From: Firmicutes bacterium UBA6418
GTDB taxonomy: Bacteria; Bacillota; Clostridia; Peptostreptococcales; Anaerovoracaceae
Direction: 5' to 3'
DNA: 18,440 nt
Assembly: GCA_002439735.1 (NCBI GenBank)
Contig: DJPG01000142.1
Coordinates: 1-18,440 of the forward strand
The notes under the pieces are model-generated. The model ran no database searches, was not told where the DNA came from, and saw nothing but the letters and a program-made list of their open reading frames with translations. Positions 1 to 6,666 of the stretch are shown here, piece after piece (positions within the stretch are counted from its first letter, which is position 1; each line of letters opens with the position of its first letter). Position numbers and translations under genes: made by a program.

Positions 1-467
1 AGGATTCGATGCAGTTCCTTGATAAACTTTTCAGTCAGCGGTGCTTTTGCGAGGTCTATAATCATATCAATGCAGCGAAAATGATTTGCTGTTTCAATCA
101 CATCGTCTACATTGAGAACTTCATTTTCTATACCGATGGTATTTGTTTCAAAGATATAGCGTGTCTGTTCGTGTGTCAGGCGGCTTCCTTCCATGTGATT
201 CGAATTATAGGTCAGATCAATCTGCGTCTTATGATAAATACCGCCGGAATATTTCTTCTTTTTTTCTTCCTGCAAAATATCCGGCAGCGTCATAGGCAGA
301 GTTGCTTTTTGATTGGAACGCGCAGGCTTTTTAGCGCTTTCGGGGATATTCCAGGTCTTCCCGGTAAGAAAGGCGCCCGGAACACGACCCTTGGCGCAGT
401 AATTTCTTACACTGCGCTCGGAGAGATTCCATTTTTTTGCTGTATCAGCAACTGAAAAATATTGCAT
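1..467 (-). CDS. Fic family protein with N-terminal HTH domain (partial, 3' end outside window)
   Basis: The minus-strand frame opens with ATG at 467-465 behind a perfect AGGAGGA (474-480) and stays open to the window edge, giving 155 residues. Residues 1-45 look like an excisionase-type helix-turn-helix (YFSVADTAKKWNLSERSVRN). From about residue 83 the sequence matches the start of a Fic domain: IDLTYNSNHMEGSRLT, then TNTIG, then a helix ending in KFIKELHRI. The S89xxxE93-G94 pattern fits the Fic inhibitory-helix motif [S/T]xxxE[G/N]. Fic proteins typically transfer AMP or another nucleotide group to target proteins, but the catalytic HPFxxGNGR loop would lie beyond the left edge, so activity cannot be judged. 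The HTH suggests it may bind DNA, perhaps its own promoter. It borders decayed sequence, consistent with an accessory island. The family call is fairly secure; target and function are unknown. Confidence 0.82.
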   Translation of the reverse strand, partial: MQYFSVADTAKKWNLSERSVRNYCAKGRVPGAFLTGKTWNIPESAKKPARSNQKATLPMTLPDILQEEKKKKYSGGIYHKTQIDLTYNSNHMEGSRLTHEQTRYIFETNTIGIENEVLNVDDVIETANHFRCIDMIIDLAKAPLTEKFIKELHRI

Positions 468-512
468 CTGCCGTCCTCCTATTAAATCTGAAAGTTACAA
501 GTCATTAAAGAT

Positions 513-518
513 AGTATA
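513..518 (-). promoter_or_regulatory. Possible -10 box of the fic gene
   Basis: On the minus strand TATACT lies about 46 bases upstream of the fic start codon. No good -35 is visible at 17 bases. The surrounding stretch has four GGCAA/TTGCC motifs (529-533, 550-554, 561-565, 582-586), two of which form the hairpin-like pair 550-565. They could be operator half-sites for the protein's own HTH. This is inference only. Confidence 0.3.
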
Positions 519-564
519 CCATATTATCGGCAATAAATATACAGATTATTTGCCATAAAAGGCA

Positions 565-684
565 ATGATTTTACCGATGACGGCAAATCTACCGACCGGA
601 AAAGATTCTCGAGAAAGTCTTTTAGAATGCTGCAAAAAGCTGACACATGACGAAATTTATGATATCCTGTTAGAAAGCCGCTGA
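565..684 (+). pseudogene. Short orphan reading-frame tail (39 codons)
   Basis: The frame runs from ATG 565 to TGA 682-684 and ends in LTHDEIYDILLESR, a protein-like charged C-terminus. An in-frame TAA at 556-558 blocks extension upstream and there is no good ribosome binding site. The stop codon falls in the loop of a perfect 9-bp hairpin (673-699), as expected for the real end of a gene. I read it as the surviving 3' end of a decayed gene. It is not recognised, and a chance frame is possible. Confidence 0.25.
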
Positions 685-699
685 TTTTAGGCGGCTTTC
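673..699 (+). terminator. Hairpin, probable terminator remnant
   Basis: GAAAGCCGC (673-681) pairs perfectly with GCGGCTTTC (691-699) across a 9-base loop. It is followed by CTTG rather than a clean T run, so termination would be weak. A second small inverted repeat, GTTAGC-TTGT-GCTAAC, follows at 712-727. Confidence 0.5.
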
Positions 700-759
700 T
701 TGGGGGCTATGGTTAGCTTGTGCTAACATGGACGCGTGAGAACGCATAAAACGGAGGCG

Positions 760-1077
760 ATGCAAAATGAAATACGATGCAAAGACAAGGGCGATGTGGC
801 TGATCTTCAGAAAATCCTTTGAGGAGAAGCTTATGTGCTGAATATGCCGGAAAGACCGAATGTCGAGGCACTGACCGAATATTATGAGCGGGCGATGATG
901 AAAGGCCTCGCTCCGGAAGAGGGAAAAACGTTTTATTACGAGTTTGCGACCTGACCGACTGCTTCGTATGACGCTTACGATGAATCCGATGACACCGAGG
1001 AAAAAGCAAAAACCGAAAAACTCAAGGGCGTCGGACATTTGCACGGTTGACTGAAGAAGCACAGCCGATTAAAATAG
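760..1077 (+). pseudogene. Decayed (or recoded) small gene with three in-frame TGA codons
   Basis: ATG at 760 sits behind CGGAGG (752-757). One continuous frame then runs to TAG at 1075-1077, broken only by TGA at 820-822, 952-954 and 1048-1050. The pieces read like protein: an N-terminal segment with DKGDVADLQKIL, a middle segment with GEAYVLNMPERPNVEALTEY and EEGKTFYYEFAT, then an acidic stretch (YDAYDESDDTEEKAKTEK). Keeping one frame across three stops with no indel argues for a real ancestral gene with point mutations. It is flanked by other fragments and lies next to fic. The product is not recognised. The host uses TGA as stop elsewhere in the window, so the default reading is a pseudogene. 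The promoter of the next gene lies inside its 3' end. Confidence 0.5.
1047..1075 (+). promoter_or_regulatory. Sigma-70-type promoter of the YbaK/PrdX-like gene
   Basis: TTGACT (1047-1052), a 17-base spacer and TAAAAT (1070-1075) lie about 50 bases upstream of the start at 1127. It overlaps the end of the decayed frame, which supports that frame being non-functional there. Confidence 0.55.
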
Positions 1078-1126
1078 AAATACATCGCAGAAAGACGAAA
1101 GGGGATGTACAGGAGGGAGCAGAGTC

Positions 1127-1618
1127 ATGAAAAAATACGGAAAGAAGGAAATCACAGAGCTTTTGGACAGCAAAGGCATAGCATATGAAATCAGAGAGCA
1201 TGCAGCGGTGTTCACCGTTGAAGAGGCGGCAGCCCTGAATCTGCCGTATCCGGAGACAGCGGCGAAAAATCTGTTTCTGCGGGATGATAAGAAAAAGAAT
1301 TTTTATCTTTTGGTGGCGAGGGACGATGCTTCCGTCAACTTAAAAGAGCTGCGTGAGAAAATCGGTTCAAGGCCGCTTTCGTTTGCGTCACCGCAGCTTT
1401 TAGATGAGATCTTGGGGCTGATTCCGGGCTCGGTTACTCCGCTTGGAATTCTCAACGATGAAGAACGCAAGGTTGAGGTTTTGCTGGACTCTGCGTTTGA
1501 GGGAAAGCACATTGCGGTGCACCCGAACGAAAACACGGCGACCCTGTGGATGCAGGAAGAGAATCTTGCGGGAATTGTTCGGGAGCACGGCAATAGCTAT
1601 CGGTATGTGGAATTATGA
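1127..1618 (+). CDS. YbaK/PrdX-type prolyl-tRNA editing deacylase
   Basis: The 163-residue protein is the size of free-standing prolyl-tRNA-synthetase-associated editing proteins (ProXp-ala/PrdX branch of YbaK/EbsC). These hydrolyse mischarged tRNA, for example Ala-tRNA(Pro), in the cytoplasm. Visible family features are AAKNLFL with the conserved lysine K47, GSVTPLGILND (101-111) and the HPNENTATLWM block (132-142). The start at ATG 1127 follows AGGAGGGAGC. It ends with TGA at 1616-1618, only two bases before the stop of the convergent cyclase gene. In some clostridia such proteins accompany D-proline reductase genes, but none are seen here. Family confidence is high; the exact tRNA substrate is inferred from the branch-like motifs. 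Confidence 0.88.
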   Translation: MKKYGKKEITELLDSKGIAYEIREHAAVFTVEEAAALNLPYPETAAKNLFLRDDKKKNFYLLVARDDASVNLKELREKIGSRPLSFASPQLLDEILGLIPGSVTPLGILNDEERKVEVLLDSAFEGKHIAVHPNENTATLWMQEENLAGIVREHGNSYRYVEL

Positions 1619-1620
1619 TT

Positions 1621-2271
1621 TTAGTCAGTCCAGAACGCCACAGCTCTAAGCGGTGCTCCGTCGGCGTTCTTCCATTTCAGCGGCAATGCGAAGAACCAGA
1701 ACAGATCCTTTCCACATTTGTCTAAATTACAGAGATTTTCAATGTTAATCATTTCATGCTCCCGGAAAAGCTTCTTGTGACGCGTCAGGTTTGCATCGGG
1801 AATCGGATCCATGCCGATGACATCAAAACCGATGCCTTTCTTCCCCGTGCTCAGGATGAAGTCTAAAACCTCATCGTCGATGCAAGGGTAATCACCGAAA
1901 TAGCTGTCGCTGCCCCAGCGCTTATCCCAGCCAAGATAAAAGAGCAGGAAGTCGGCGGTTTTTGCTTTTTCAATGTCCGATTTTTCCAGTTCCGCCATAG
2001 TGATAGCCTCACCTTCGGCAAGATGCGCACAGTCAACGACCAGCGCTTTTCCGGCGAACTGTTCAATCGGAAGCGCGTCCAGTGTTGTCCTGTCCGCAAA
2101 CAGATGGGCGGGCGGGTCAACATGCGTTCCGGTATGCGAATACATGGAAAGAAGCGTCTCCTTGAAACCGTCTTTTTCGTAGCTGTTGGCTTGCTTCAGC
2201 GCAGGCGGCTCTGTACCCGGATAGACCGGCATATCCTCTGCGATCGTATGTGTTAAGTCTAAGATCCTCAT
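1621..2271 (-). CDS. Metal-dependent cyclase/hydrolase family protein (kynurenine formamidase-like)
   Basis: The 216-residue protein carries the signature HxGTHxDxPxH as H46-TGTHVDPPA-H56, which binds zinc or manganese in the cyclase/KynB family (PF04199). The opening MRILDLTHTIAEDMPVYPG is also typical. Members hydrolyse amides or cyclic substrates such as N-formylkynurenine, or isatin. With no tryptophan-catabolic genes nearby the substrate is open. ATG at 2271 follows GGGAGG. It lies 182 bases downstream of the M19 dipeptidase on the same strand and has its own promoter-like sequence. The 3' end nearly touches the YbaK/PrdX-like stop, with no terminator between them. Family assignment is solid; specific function is unknown. 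Confidence 0.85.
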   Translation of the reverse strand: MRILDLTHTIAEDMPVYPGTEPPALKQANSYEKDGFKETLLSMYSHTGTHVDPPAHLFADRTTLDALPIEQFAGKALVVDCAHLAEGEAITMAELEKSDIEKAKTADFLLFYLGWDKRWGSDSYFGDYPCIDDEVLDFILSTGKKGIGFDVIGMDPIPDANLTRHKKLFREHEMINIENLCNLDKCGKDLFWFFALPLKWKNADGAPLRAVAFWTD

Positions 2272-2302
2272 AGATAAGACCTCCCTTCATCATGTTATCT
2301 GT

Positions 2303-2332
2303 ATTATACACTGCAAGGCTCCTGTTTATCAA
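2303..2332 (-). promoter_or_regulatory. Promoter of the cyclase gene
   Basis: On the minus strand TTGATA (2332-2327) and TATAAT (2308-2303) are separated by 18 bases, about 30 bases upstream of the start codon at 2271. The -10 is a perfect consensus match. Confidence 0.6.
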
Positions 2333-2373
2333 ATTTTTCTGATGATTGGCGAGATGCTTTTTTTCGCGAAAGC

Positions 2374-2424
2374 AAAGAGGACTGCACAAGAACGGGAAAT
2401 CACCGTTACGGTACAGTCTTCTTT
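2374..2424 (-). terminator. Imperfect hairpin, possible terminator of the dipeptidase gene
   Basis: AAAGAGGACTG (2374-2384) pairs with CAGTCTTCTTT (2414-2424) with one mismatch that is a wobble pair in one orientation. The loop contains the short palindrome ACCGTTACGGT (2402-2412). It sits just after the dipeptidase stop (2454). There is no clear T tract, so strength is uncertain. Confidence 0.4.
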
Positions 2425-2453
2425 TCGCTTGAGCTTGCTTTGCTGTGCGTGCT

Positions 2454-3416
2454 TTATTTCCCGATGATATCTTCCATTGCGCGCAGGACGTTGCCGTGCA
2501 GGAGCATGTCGATCTGGTCTTCGTTGTAATGCTTGTGCATCGCGTCGATGACCTTATCGAAGCCCGTGTAATCGACCAGCTCTCCGGCTGATTCGATACC
2601 GTCGAAGTCGGAGCCGAAACCGACATGCTCGATCCCCGCCTTATCCACCATGTAGCGGATATGGGTAATGATCTGATCGACCGTCGCGTAATCGGAGTCT
2701 TTTTTTAAGAAAGAAGACTCAAAGTTGATGCCGACCACGCCGCCGGCTTCGCCGAGCGTCTTGAGCTGATCGTCCGTCAGATTGCGCTTGTGCGGGCAGA
2801 GCGCCTTAGCGCAGGAGTGTGTTGCCAGGAATGGTTTTTTGCTGTGGCGCGCCACGTCGTAGAAGCCGCCTTCGGACAGATGGGAAACATCGATGATCAT
2901 GCCGAGCTCGTTCATTTTGTCAACAACTTCCAGACCGAACGGCGTCAGACCTTGCGCGTTCTGCTGCGGATCGTCATAGCATGGATAGCCCATGGAATTC
3001 GGGAATCCCCACAGCAACGTAAGCAGCCGAACGCCCTTATCGTAAACCTCTTGGATTCTTTCAATCTTCCCGTCAACAAAGACGCCGTCCTCGATCGTCA
3101 GGAAAGAAGAAAGATAACCATCCTCCGCATTTTTGAGGATATCCGCGGCGCAGTAAGCCGGGCGCAGGATATCTTGATTTTCCTGCAGCTCGGAAATATA
3201 GTTTTGATAAATGGACTGAAACAGGTCATAGGGATCCATCGTCTGCATCTCACGGCGCGAAAGATAGATCGCGAAAAACTGTCCCATACCCCCGTGCTCC
3301 TTCATCATCTTGAGATTCAAATGCCCCCTGCCGTCGCGCAGCGAGCGGTCTTTGTGACGCCAGCATTCGAGAAGTGTGTCACAATGCATATCTAAAATTT
3401 TCATGGATTGATTCAT
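2454..3416 (-). CDS. Dipeptidase, peptidase family M19 (renal dipeptidase-like)
   Basis: The 320-residue protein shows the full M19 metal centre: H11-C-D13 in DMHCDT, E109 in TIEDG, H179 in IDVSHLS, H200 in ATHSCAKAL, and D270 in HVGFGSDFDG. M19 enzymes are two-zinc cytoplasmic peptidases in bacteria that cleave dipeptides, often accepting a D residue at the C-terminal position. ATG at 3416 follows GGGAGG. A consensus-like sigma-70 promoter ends about 20 bases upstream, so the leader is very short. It is divergent from the sigma-54 regulator gene. In this neighbourhood a role with D-amino-acid dipeptides from wall turnover is plausible but inferred. No truncation is seen. Confidence 0.92.
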   Translation of the reverse strand: MNQSMKILDMHCDTLLECWRHKDRSLRDGRGHLNLKMMKEHGGMGQFFAIYLSRREMQTMDPYDLFQSIYQNYISELQENQDILRPAYCAADILKNAEDGYLSSFLTIEDGVFVDGKIERIQEVYDKGVRLLTLLWGFPNSMGYPCYDDPQQNAQGLTPFGLEVVDKMNELGMIIDVSHLSEGGFYDVARHSKKPFLATHSCAKALCPHKRNLTDDQLKTLGEAGGVVGINFESSFLKKDSDYATVDQIITHIRYMVDKAGIEHVGFGSDFDGIESAGELVDYTGFDKVIDAMHKHYNEDQIDMLLHGNVLRAMEDIIGK

Positions 3417-3436
3417 ATTGTATACCTCCCGGAATC

Positions 3437-3465
3437 ATTATATAACAGAATCACGGAATAAGCAA
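3437..3465 (-). promoter_or_regulatory. Dipeptidase promoter with overlapping inverted repeat
   Basis: On the minus strand TTGCTT (3465-3460), a 17-base spacer and TATAAT (3442-3437) form a good sigma-70 promoter. The inverted repeat CGGAAT (3454-3459) / ATTCCG (3470-3475) straddles the -35 box and could be an operator. A second repeat, ATGTAT-GGT-ATACAT (3500-3514), lies between the divergent genes. Confidence 0.65.
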
Positions 3466-3584
3466 AAAAATTCCGAACTTCAAGCGTAAAAAACCTTAGA
3501 TGTATGGTATACATGGACAAACACAGGAGTTTATGGTAAACTATGCCCAGAGTAAACGTTTAAGTCGAGGCAGGGGGTCGAGGC

Positions 3585-5459
3585 ATGGAGGACGCAATGC
3601 ACATCATGGAAGAAATTCTGGGGACGGAATACAAGGGTCTGATTTTTATTAACGAAGAGCGAAAAATCGGTTCTTACAGTCGATGTGCAAAAAAGATCAC
3701 CGGGATTCTTCTGGAACATGAGCAGAAACATCCTGGGGGCAGGATTGAAGAAGGCGATATTGTCGTTATTGCGGACAATGAAATGGGAAATGATGACGAA
3801 CTGACGGTCGAAAAATTACAGACGATCGGCATTACGGATCGTAAGATCAAGAAAGGCGACGCGTTGATTGCGGTCGGTGTCTATAAGAATAAGAAAATCC
3901 GGCCACAATATAAATATACCAAAGGGTATAATCCCAACGGTCGTTTCGAGCTGAGCGTCGATTATCTGGGGTTTGAGATCGCAAGTCGGATTGATTTCGC
4001 GCATAACAGCATGGAAATTTCAGTAAATGGTGATGTCTATACGATGCGCTTCTTTGAATCGGTCGGTCACATGGTTGTCATCGATAGCGCGACGGGAAAA
4101 GTAAAATTCTTTCAGGCGCGTGGATACGGCTACCGCGGGGAGGAGATCGGAAAGCTACTTTCCGGCAAGCCTTATCTGCCGAAGCTGGACTATGAGACGA
4201 GCGGCGAAGCGGGCAGCGAACTGCTGTCGACCATCGGCGCAGAGATTGGAAGCATCCTTTACGGCGATGAAATTCTAGCGGAAATCGAAGACATGTTCGC
4301 AGAAGCGGATGGTTGCACGAAAAAAGGCATTTATGAGATCCACAAACGCCCGATATTCTGCGGCTTGACAAGAATCCGCAAGGGTAACGCGCAGGACGGC
4401 GTATACCTGATCCTGCAGGACGCCTCCATGCTGGAAGATGTGCGCCGTGAACGCGACGCAATCATTCAAATTCTGGAACAGCGACAAAAAAAGAAGAACC
4501 GGCGCAAGACTTACGATTCGGATTTTCATGTGAATGGGATGGATGATTTCATCGGAGAGGATCCGGCGATGATCGAGATCAAGCGATTGGCGTATAAGGC
4601 TTCACAGACGAATTTCAATGTGATCATCACCGGCGAAAGCGGAACGGGAAAATCCCATCTGGCGCGAGAGATCCATAAGATGGGAAAAAAAGACGCCCCA
4701 TTTGTAGAGGTGAACTGCAACGCGATTGCCCCGAGTTTATTTGAAAGTGAACTGTTCGGCTATGTAGCCGGTGCGTTCACCGGTGCGGCCGCAGGTGGCA
4801 AAGCTGGATTTTTTGAAGAAGCAAACGGTGGTACGATCTTTTTGGATGAGATTGGTGAAATTCCGCTCAGCATACAGGCAAAACTACTGCATGTCCTGCA
4901 GAACAAGCGTATTTATCGCGTTGGTTCCTCTAAGCCGATCGATGTGGATGTCCGCGTGATCACGGCGACCAACCGCAATCTGGAGGAGGAGGTTCACAAA
5001 GGCAATTTCCGGCAGGATCTCTACTACCGTATCAATGTGTTTCCAATCTGCATTCCGCCGCTGCGGCAGCGCAAGGGAGACCTGTATATCCTGATCAATT
5101 CGGTACTCGATGATATCTGCAAACGCTATCATATGAAGCATATGCTGCTTTCCGAGGAGGCACTGCAGAAGATGCTGAATTACAGTTGGCCAGGCAACGT
5201 ACGGGAACTGGAAAATGTCATGGAACGCGCAGTCACGATTTGTGATTCGCCGTTGATCTATTCGGAACATATTCTGATTGAAGCAGAAACCAAACGGAGA
5301 ATGACGCTTAAAGAGCAGTTGGAGCGGGAGGAGTGCCGGATTATTACGGAAACTCTGGCGAATAAACGATACAAAAGACGGGAGACCATGGAAGAACTGG
5401 GGCTGTCCAAGAGCGTTTTTTACGAAAAGCTGAAAAAATATCAGCTTGGCGAAGAATAA
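3585..5459 (+). CDS. Sigma-54-dependent enhancer-binding transcriptional regulator
   Basis: The 624-residue protein is a bacterial enhancer-binding protein. The AAA+ domain spans about 322-555: Walker A GESGTGKS (350-357), the sigma-54 contact loop GAFTGA (396-401), Walker B TIFLDEIGE (417-425), ATNRNL (461-466) and the FRQDLYYRINVFP arginine-finger region. A C-terminal Fis-type HTH covers about 599-620. Residues 1-300 form a long sensory region without a receiver or GAF signature that I recognise; part may be PAS-like. A charged linker follows (289-310). The start could be ATG 3585 (weak AGGGGG) or the in-frame ATG 3597, which has GGAGG five bases upstream and may be the true start. It needs RpoN. 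The nearest candidate targets here are the -24/-12 promoters at 9321 and 16988, which is inference. Confidence 0.93.
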   Translation: MEDAMHIMEEILGTEYKGLIFINEERKIGSYSRCAKKITGILLEHEQKHPGGRIEEGDIVVIADNEMGNDDELTVEKLQTIGITDRKIKKGDALIAVGVYKNKKIRPQYKYTKGYNPNGRFELSVDYLGFEIASRIDFAHNSMEISVNGDVYTMRFFESVGHMVVIDSATGKVKFFQARGYGYRGEEIGKLLSGKPYLPKLDYETSGEAGSELLSTIGAEIGSILYGDEILAEIEDMFAEADGCTKKGIYEIHKRPIFCGLTRIRKGNAQDGVYLILQDASMLEDVRRERDAIIQILEQRQKKKNRRKTYDSDFHVNGMDDFIGEDPAMIEIKRLAYKASQTNFNVIITGESGTGKSHLAREIHKMGKKDAPFVEVNCNAIAPSLFESELFGYVAGAFTGAAAGGKAGFFEEANGGTIFLDEIGEIPLSIQAKLLHVLQNKRIYRVGSSKPIDVDVRVITATNRNLEEEVHKGNFRQDLYYRINVFPICIPPLRQRKGDLYILINSVLDDICKRYHMKHMLLSEEALQKMLNYSWPGNVRELENVMERAVTICDSPLIYSEHILIEAETKRRMTLKEQLEREECRIITETLANKRYKRRETMEELGLSKSVFYEKLKKYQLGEE

Positions 5460-5478
5460 AAAAGAAGCAAAGTCAAGA

Positions 5479-5505
5479 AAAGCGCCGGCGTAATGCCGGC
5501 GCTTT
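5479..5505. terminator. Bidirectional intrinsic terminator
   Basis: AAAGCGCCGGC (5479-5489) and GCCGGCGCTTT (5495-5505) form a perfect 11-bp GC-rich stem with a GTAAT loop. An outer TCAAG/CTTGA pair (5473-5477, 5508-5512) extends it. It lies between the convergent regulator gene and alr and can serve both; the T-rich flank is better for the minus strand. Confidence 0.88.
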
Positions 5506-5544
5506 CGCTTGACCTTATGATTTTACGGAAATTTCCCCTAGCTT

Positions 5545-6666
5545 CTATCTTCGGTAAATGCGAACCGGACGCAGCGAAAGACGGGCAAGAATATCGTTCT
5601 TGTTTGTACCTGCCAGTGTCGAGGCCTCCTGAATTGTCATTTCATTTATACCGCTGCCGTAGATGGTTGCCCAGTCCCCTTCGGCAATATCGGAAATTTC
5701 GGTCACGTCAGCCATAACCTGATCCATGCAGAGCACGCCGACCAGTGGGCATTTCACGCCGCGGATGGTAACATAGCCTTTATCACGCAGATTTCGCGGA
5801 TAACCATCCGCATAGCCGAACGGCAAGGTTGCGATGACGGAATCGCGCGGAGCTTTCCAAAGGTAATCGTAGCTGACCCCATCACCGGCTTTGATGTGAT
5901 GGAGCTGCGAGACAGCGGCCTTAAAAGTCAAAATCTGCTCGACCGGAACGAAACCTTTGTGGAAGCCGCGCATACCGTAGATCAGTGCGCCGACCCGAAC
6001 CATGTTCAACCGGAACTGCGGATCATCGACGGTGGCAATGCTGTCAGCCAGGTGGTAATAACGGAACGTGATGCTGTCTTCCTTGAGACGATCCGCGATG
6101 TTTGCAAACAACCGGTATTGCTTGTCGTTTTCTTCGTCGTTGACCAATGCCAGATGAGAAAAAAGTCCTTCGGCGTCGATGTACGGAAGCGCGGTGATCG
6201 CGCGGATCGTCTGCACGGTCTGTTCACAGTCCCTCGCGTCCAGCCCAAGGCGGTGAAAACCGGTATCCAGCTTGATGTGTACCTTTGCTTTTTTGCTTGC
6301 CTCTTCGGCCAGAGCGTTCAGGATCTGTGCCTGCCGCAGGCTGAAGATGGTGGCGGTGATATCATGCTCGACAACATGCCGAAGATATTTATCCGGCGTG
6401 TGACCCATGATAAAGACCGGATAGTCCGGATATTCTTTTTTGATCTCCACGGCTTCTGAGAGCGTTGCCACCGAGAGGTAGTCCGCGCTGCTTTCCATCA
6501 GTGTCCGAGCGACGCCGACCGCGCCATGCCCATAAGCATTGGCCTTCACCACGGCCGTGATGGCAGTATCCGAACCGACTAGCTTGCGAATCAGTCGCAT
6601 ATTTTGGGCAAGTTTGCCAAGGTCGATTTCAACGACCGTGTCTCTGAGAACTTCCTGTTTCATCAT
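5545..6666 (-). CDS. alr: Alanine racemase
   Basis: The 373-residue protein is a full-length fold-type III PLP racemase. It interconverts L- and D-alanine, supplying D-Ala for peptidoglycan in the cytoplasm. K41 in AVVKANAYGHG holds PLP. Y266 in GDGVSYDY is the second catalytic base. LCMDQ (312-316) and the R224 of MVRVG are also family features. The cofactor-contact segment reads HLADS (205-209), whereas many Alr proteins have Asn in place of D208. Starts are ATG 6666 or the adjacent ATG 6663; GGAGG in the end of the M20 gene supplies the ribosome binding site. It overlaps the M20 stop as ATGATGA, so translation is coupled. A broader-specificity amino-acid racemase cannot be excluded from sequence alone. 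Confidence 0.92.
   Translation of the reverse strand: MMKQEVLRDTVVEIDLGKLAQNMRLIRKLVGSDTAITAVVKANAYGHGAVGVARTLMESSADYLSVATLSEAVEIKKEYPDYPVFIMGHTPDKYLRHVVEHDITATIFSLRQAQILNALAEEASKKAKVHIKLDTGFHRLGLDARDCEQTVQTIRAITALPYIDAEGLFSHLALVNDEENDKQYRLFANIADRLKEDSITFRYYHLADSIATVDDPQFRLNMVRVGALIYGMRGFHKGFVPVEQILTFKAAVSQLHHIKAGDGVSYDYLWKAPRDSVIATLPFGYADGYPRNLRDKGYVTIRGVKCPLVGVLCMDQVMADVTEISDIAEGDWATIYGSGINEMTIQEASTLAGTNKNDILARLSLRPVRIYRR

Noticed and set aside
670..1062. Minus-strand frame of 130 residues with a hydrophobic stretch
   Set aside because: It is the antisense of the decayed plus-strand frame at 760-1077. Acidic and lysine codons read backwards give the Phe/Leu/Ser-rich sequence. No ribosome binding site was found.
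2117..2626. Minus-strand frame of 169 residues joining the dipeptidase and cyclase genes
   Set aside because: It overlaps both real genes out of frame and covers the intergenic hairpin and cyclase promoter; the sequence has no family features.
3468..3480. Possible -24/-12 element upstream of the M19 dipeptidase (minus strand)
   Set aside because: GG and GC are one base too close, and a good sigma-70 promoter is present at 3437-3465.
6600..6630. TTGGCA/TTGCC sequence on the minus strand inside alr, resembling a sigma-54 promoter
   Set aside because: TTGGCA and TTGC are only three bases apart instead of six, and the site is inside coding sequence.
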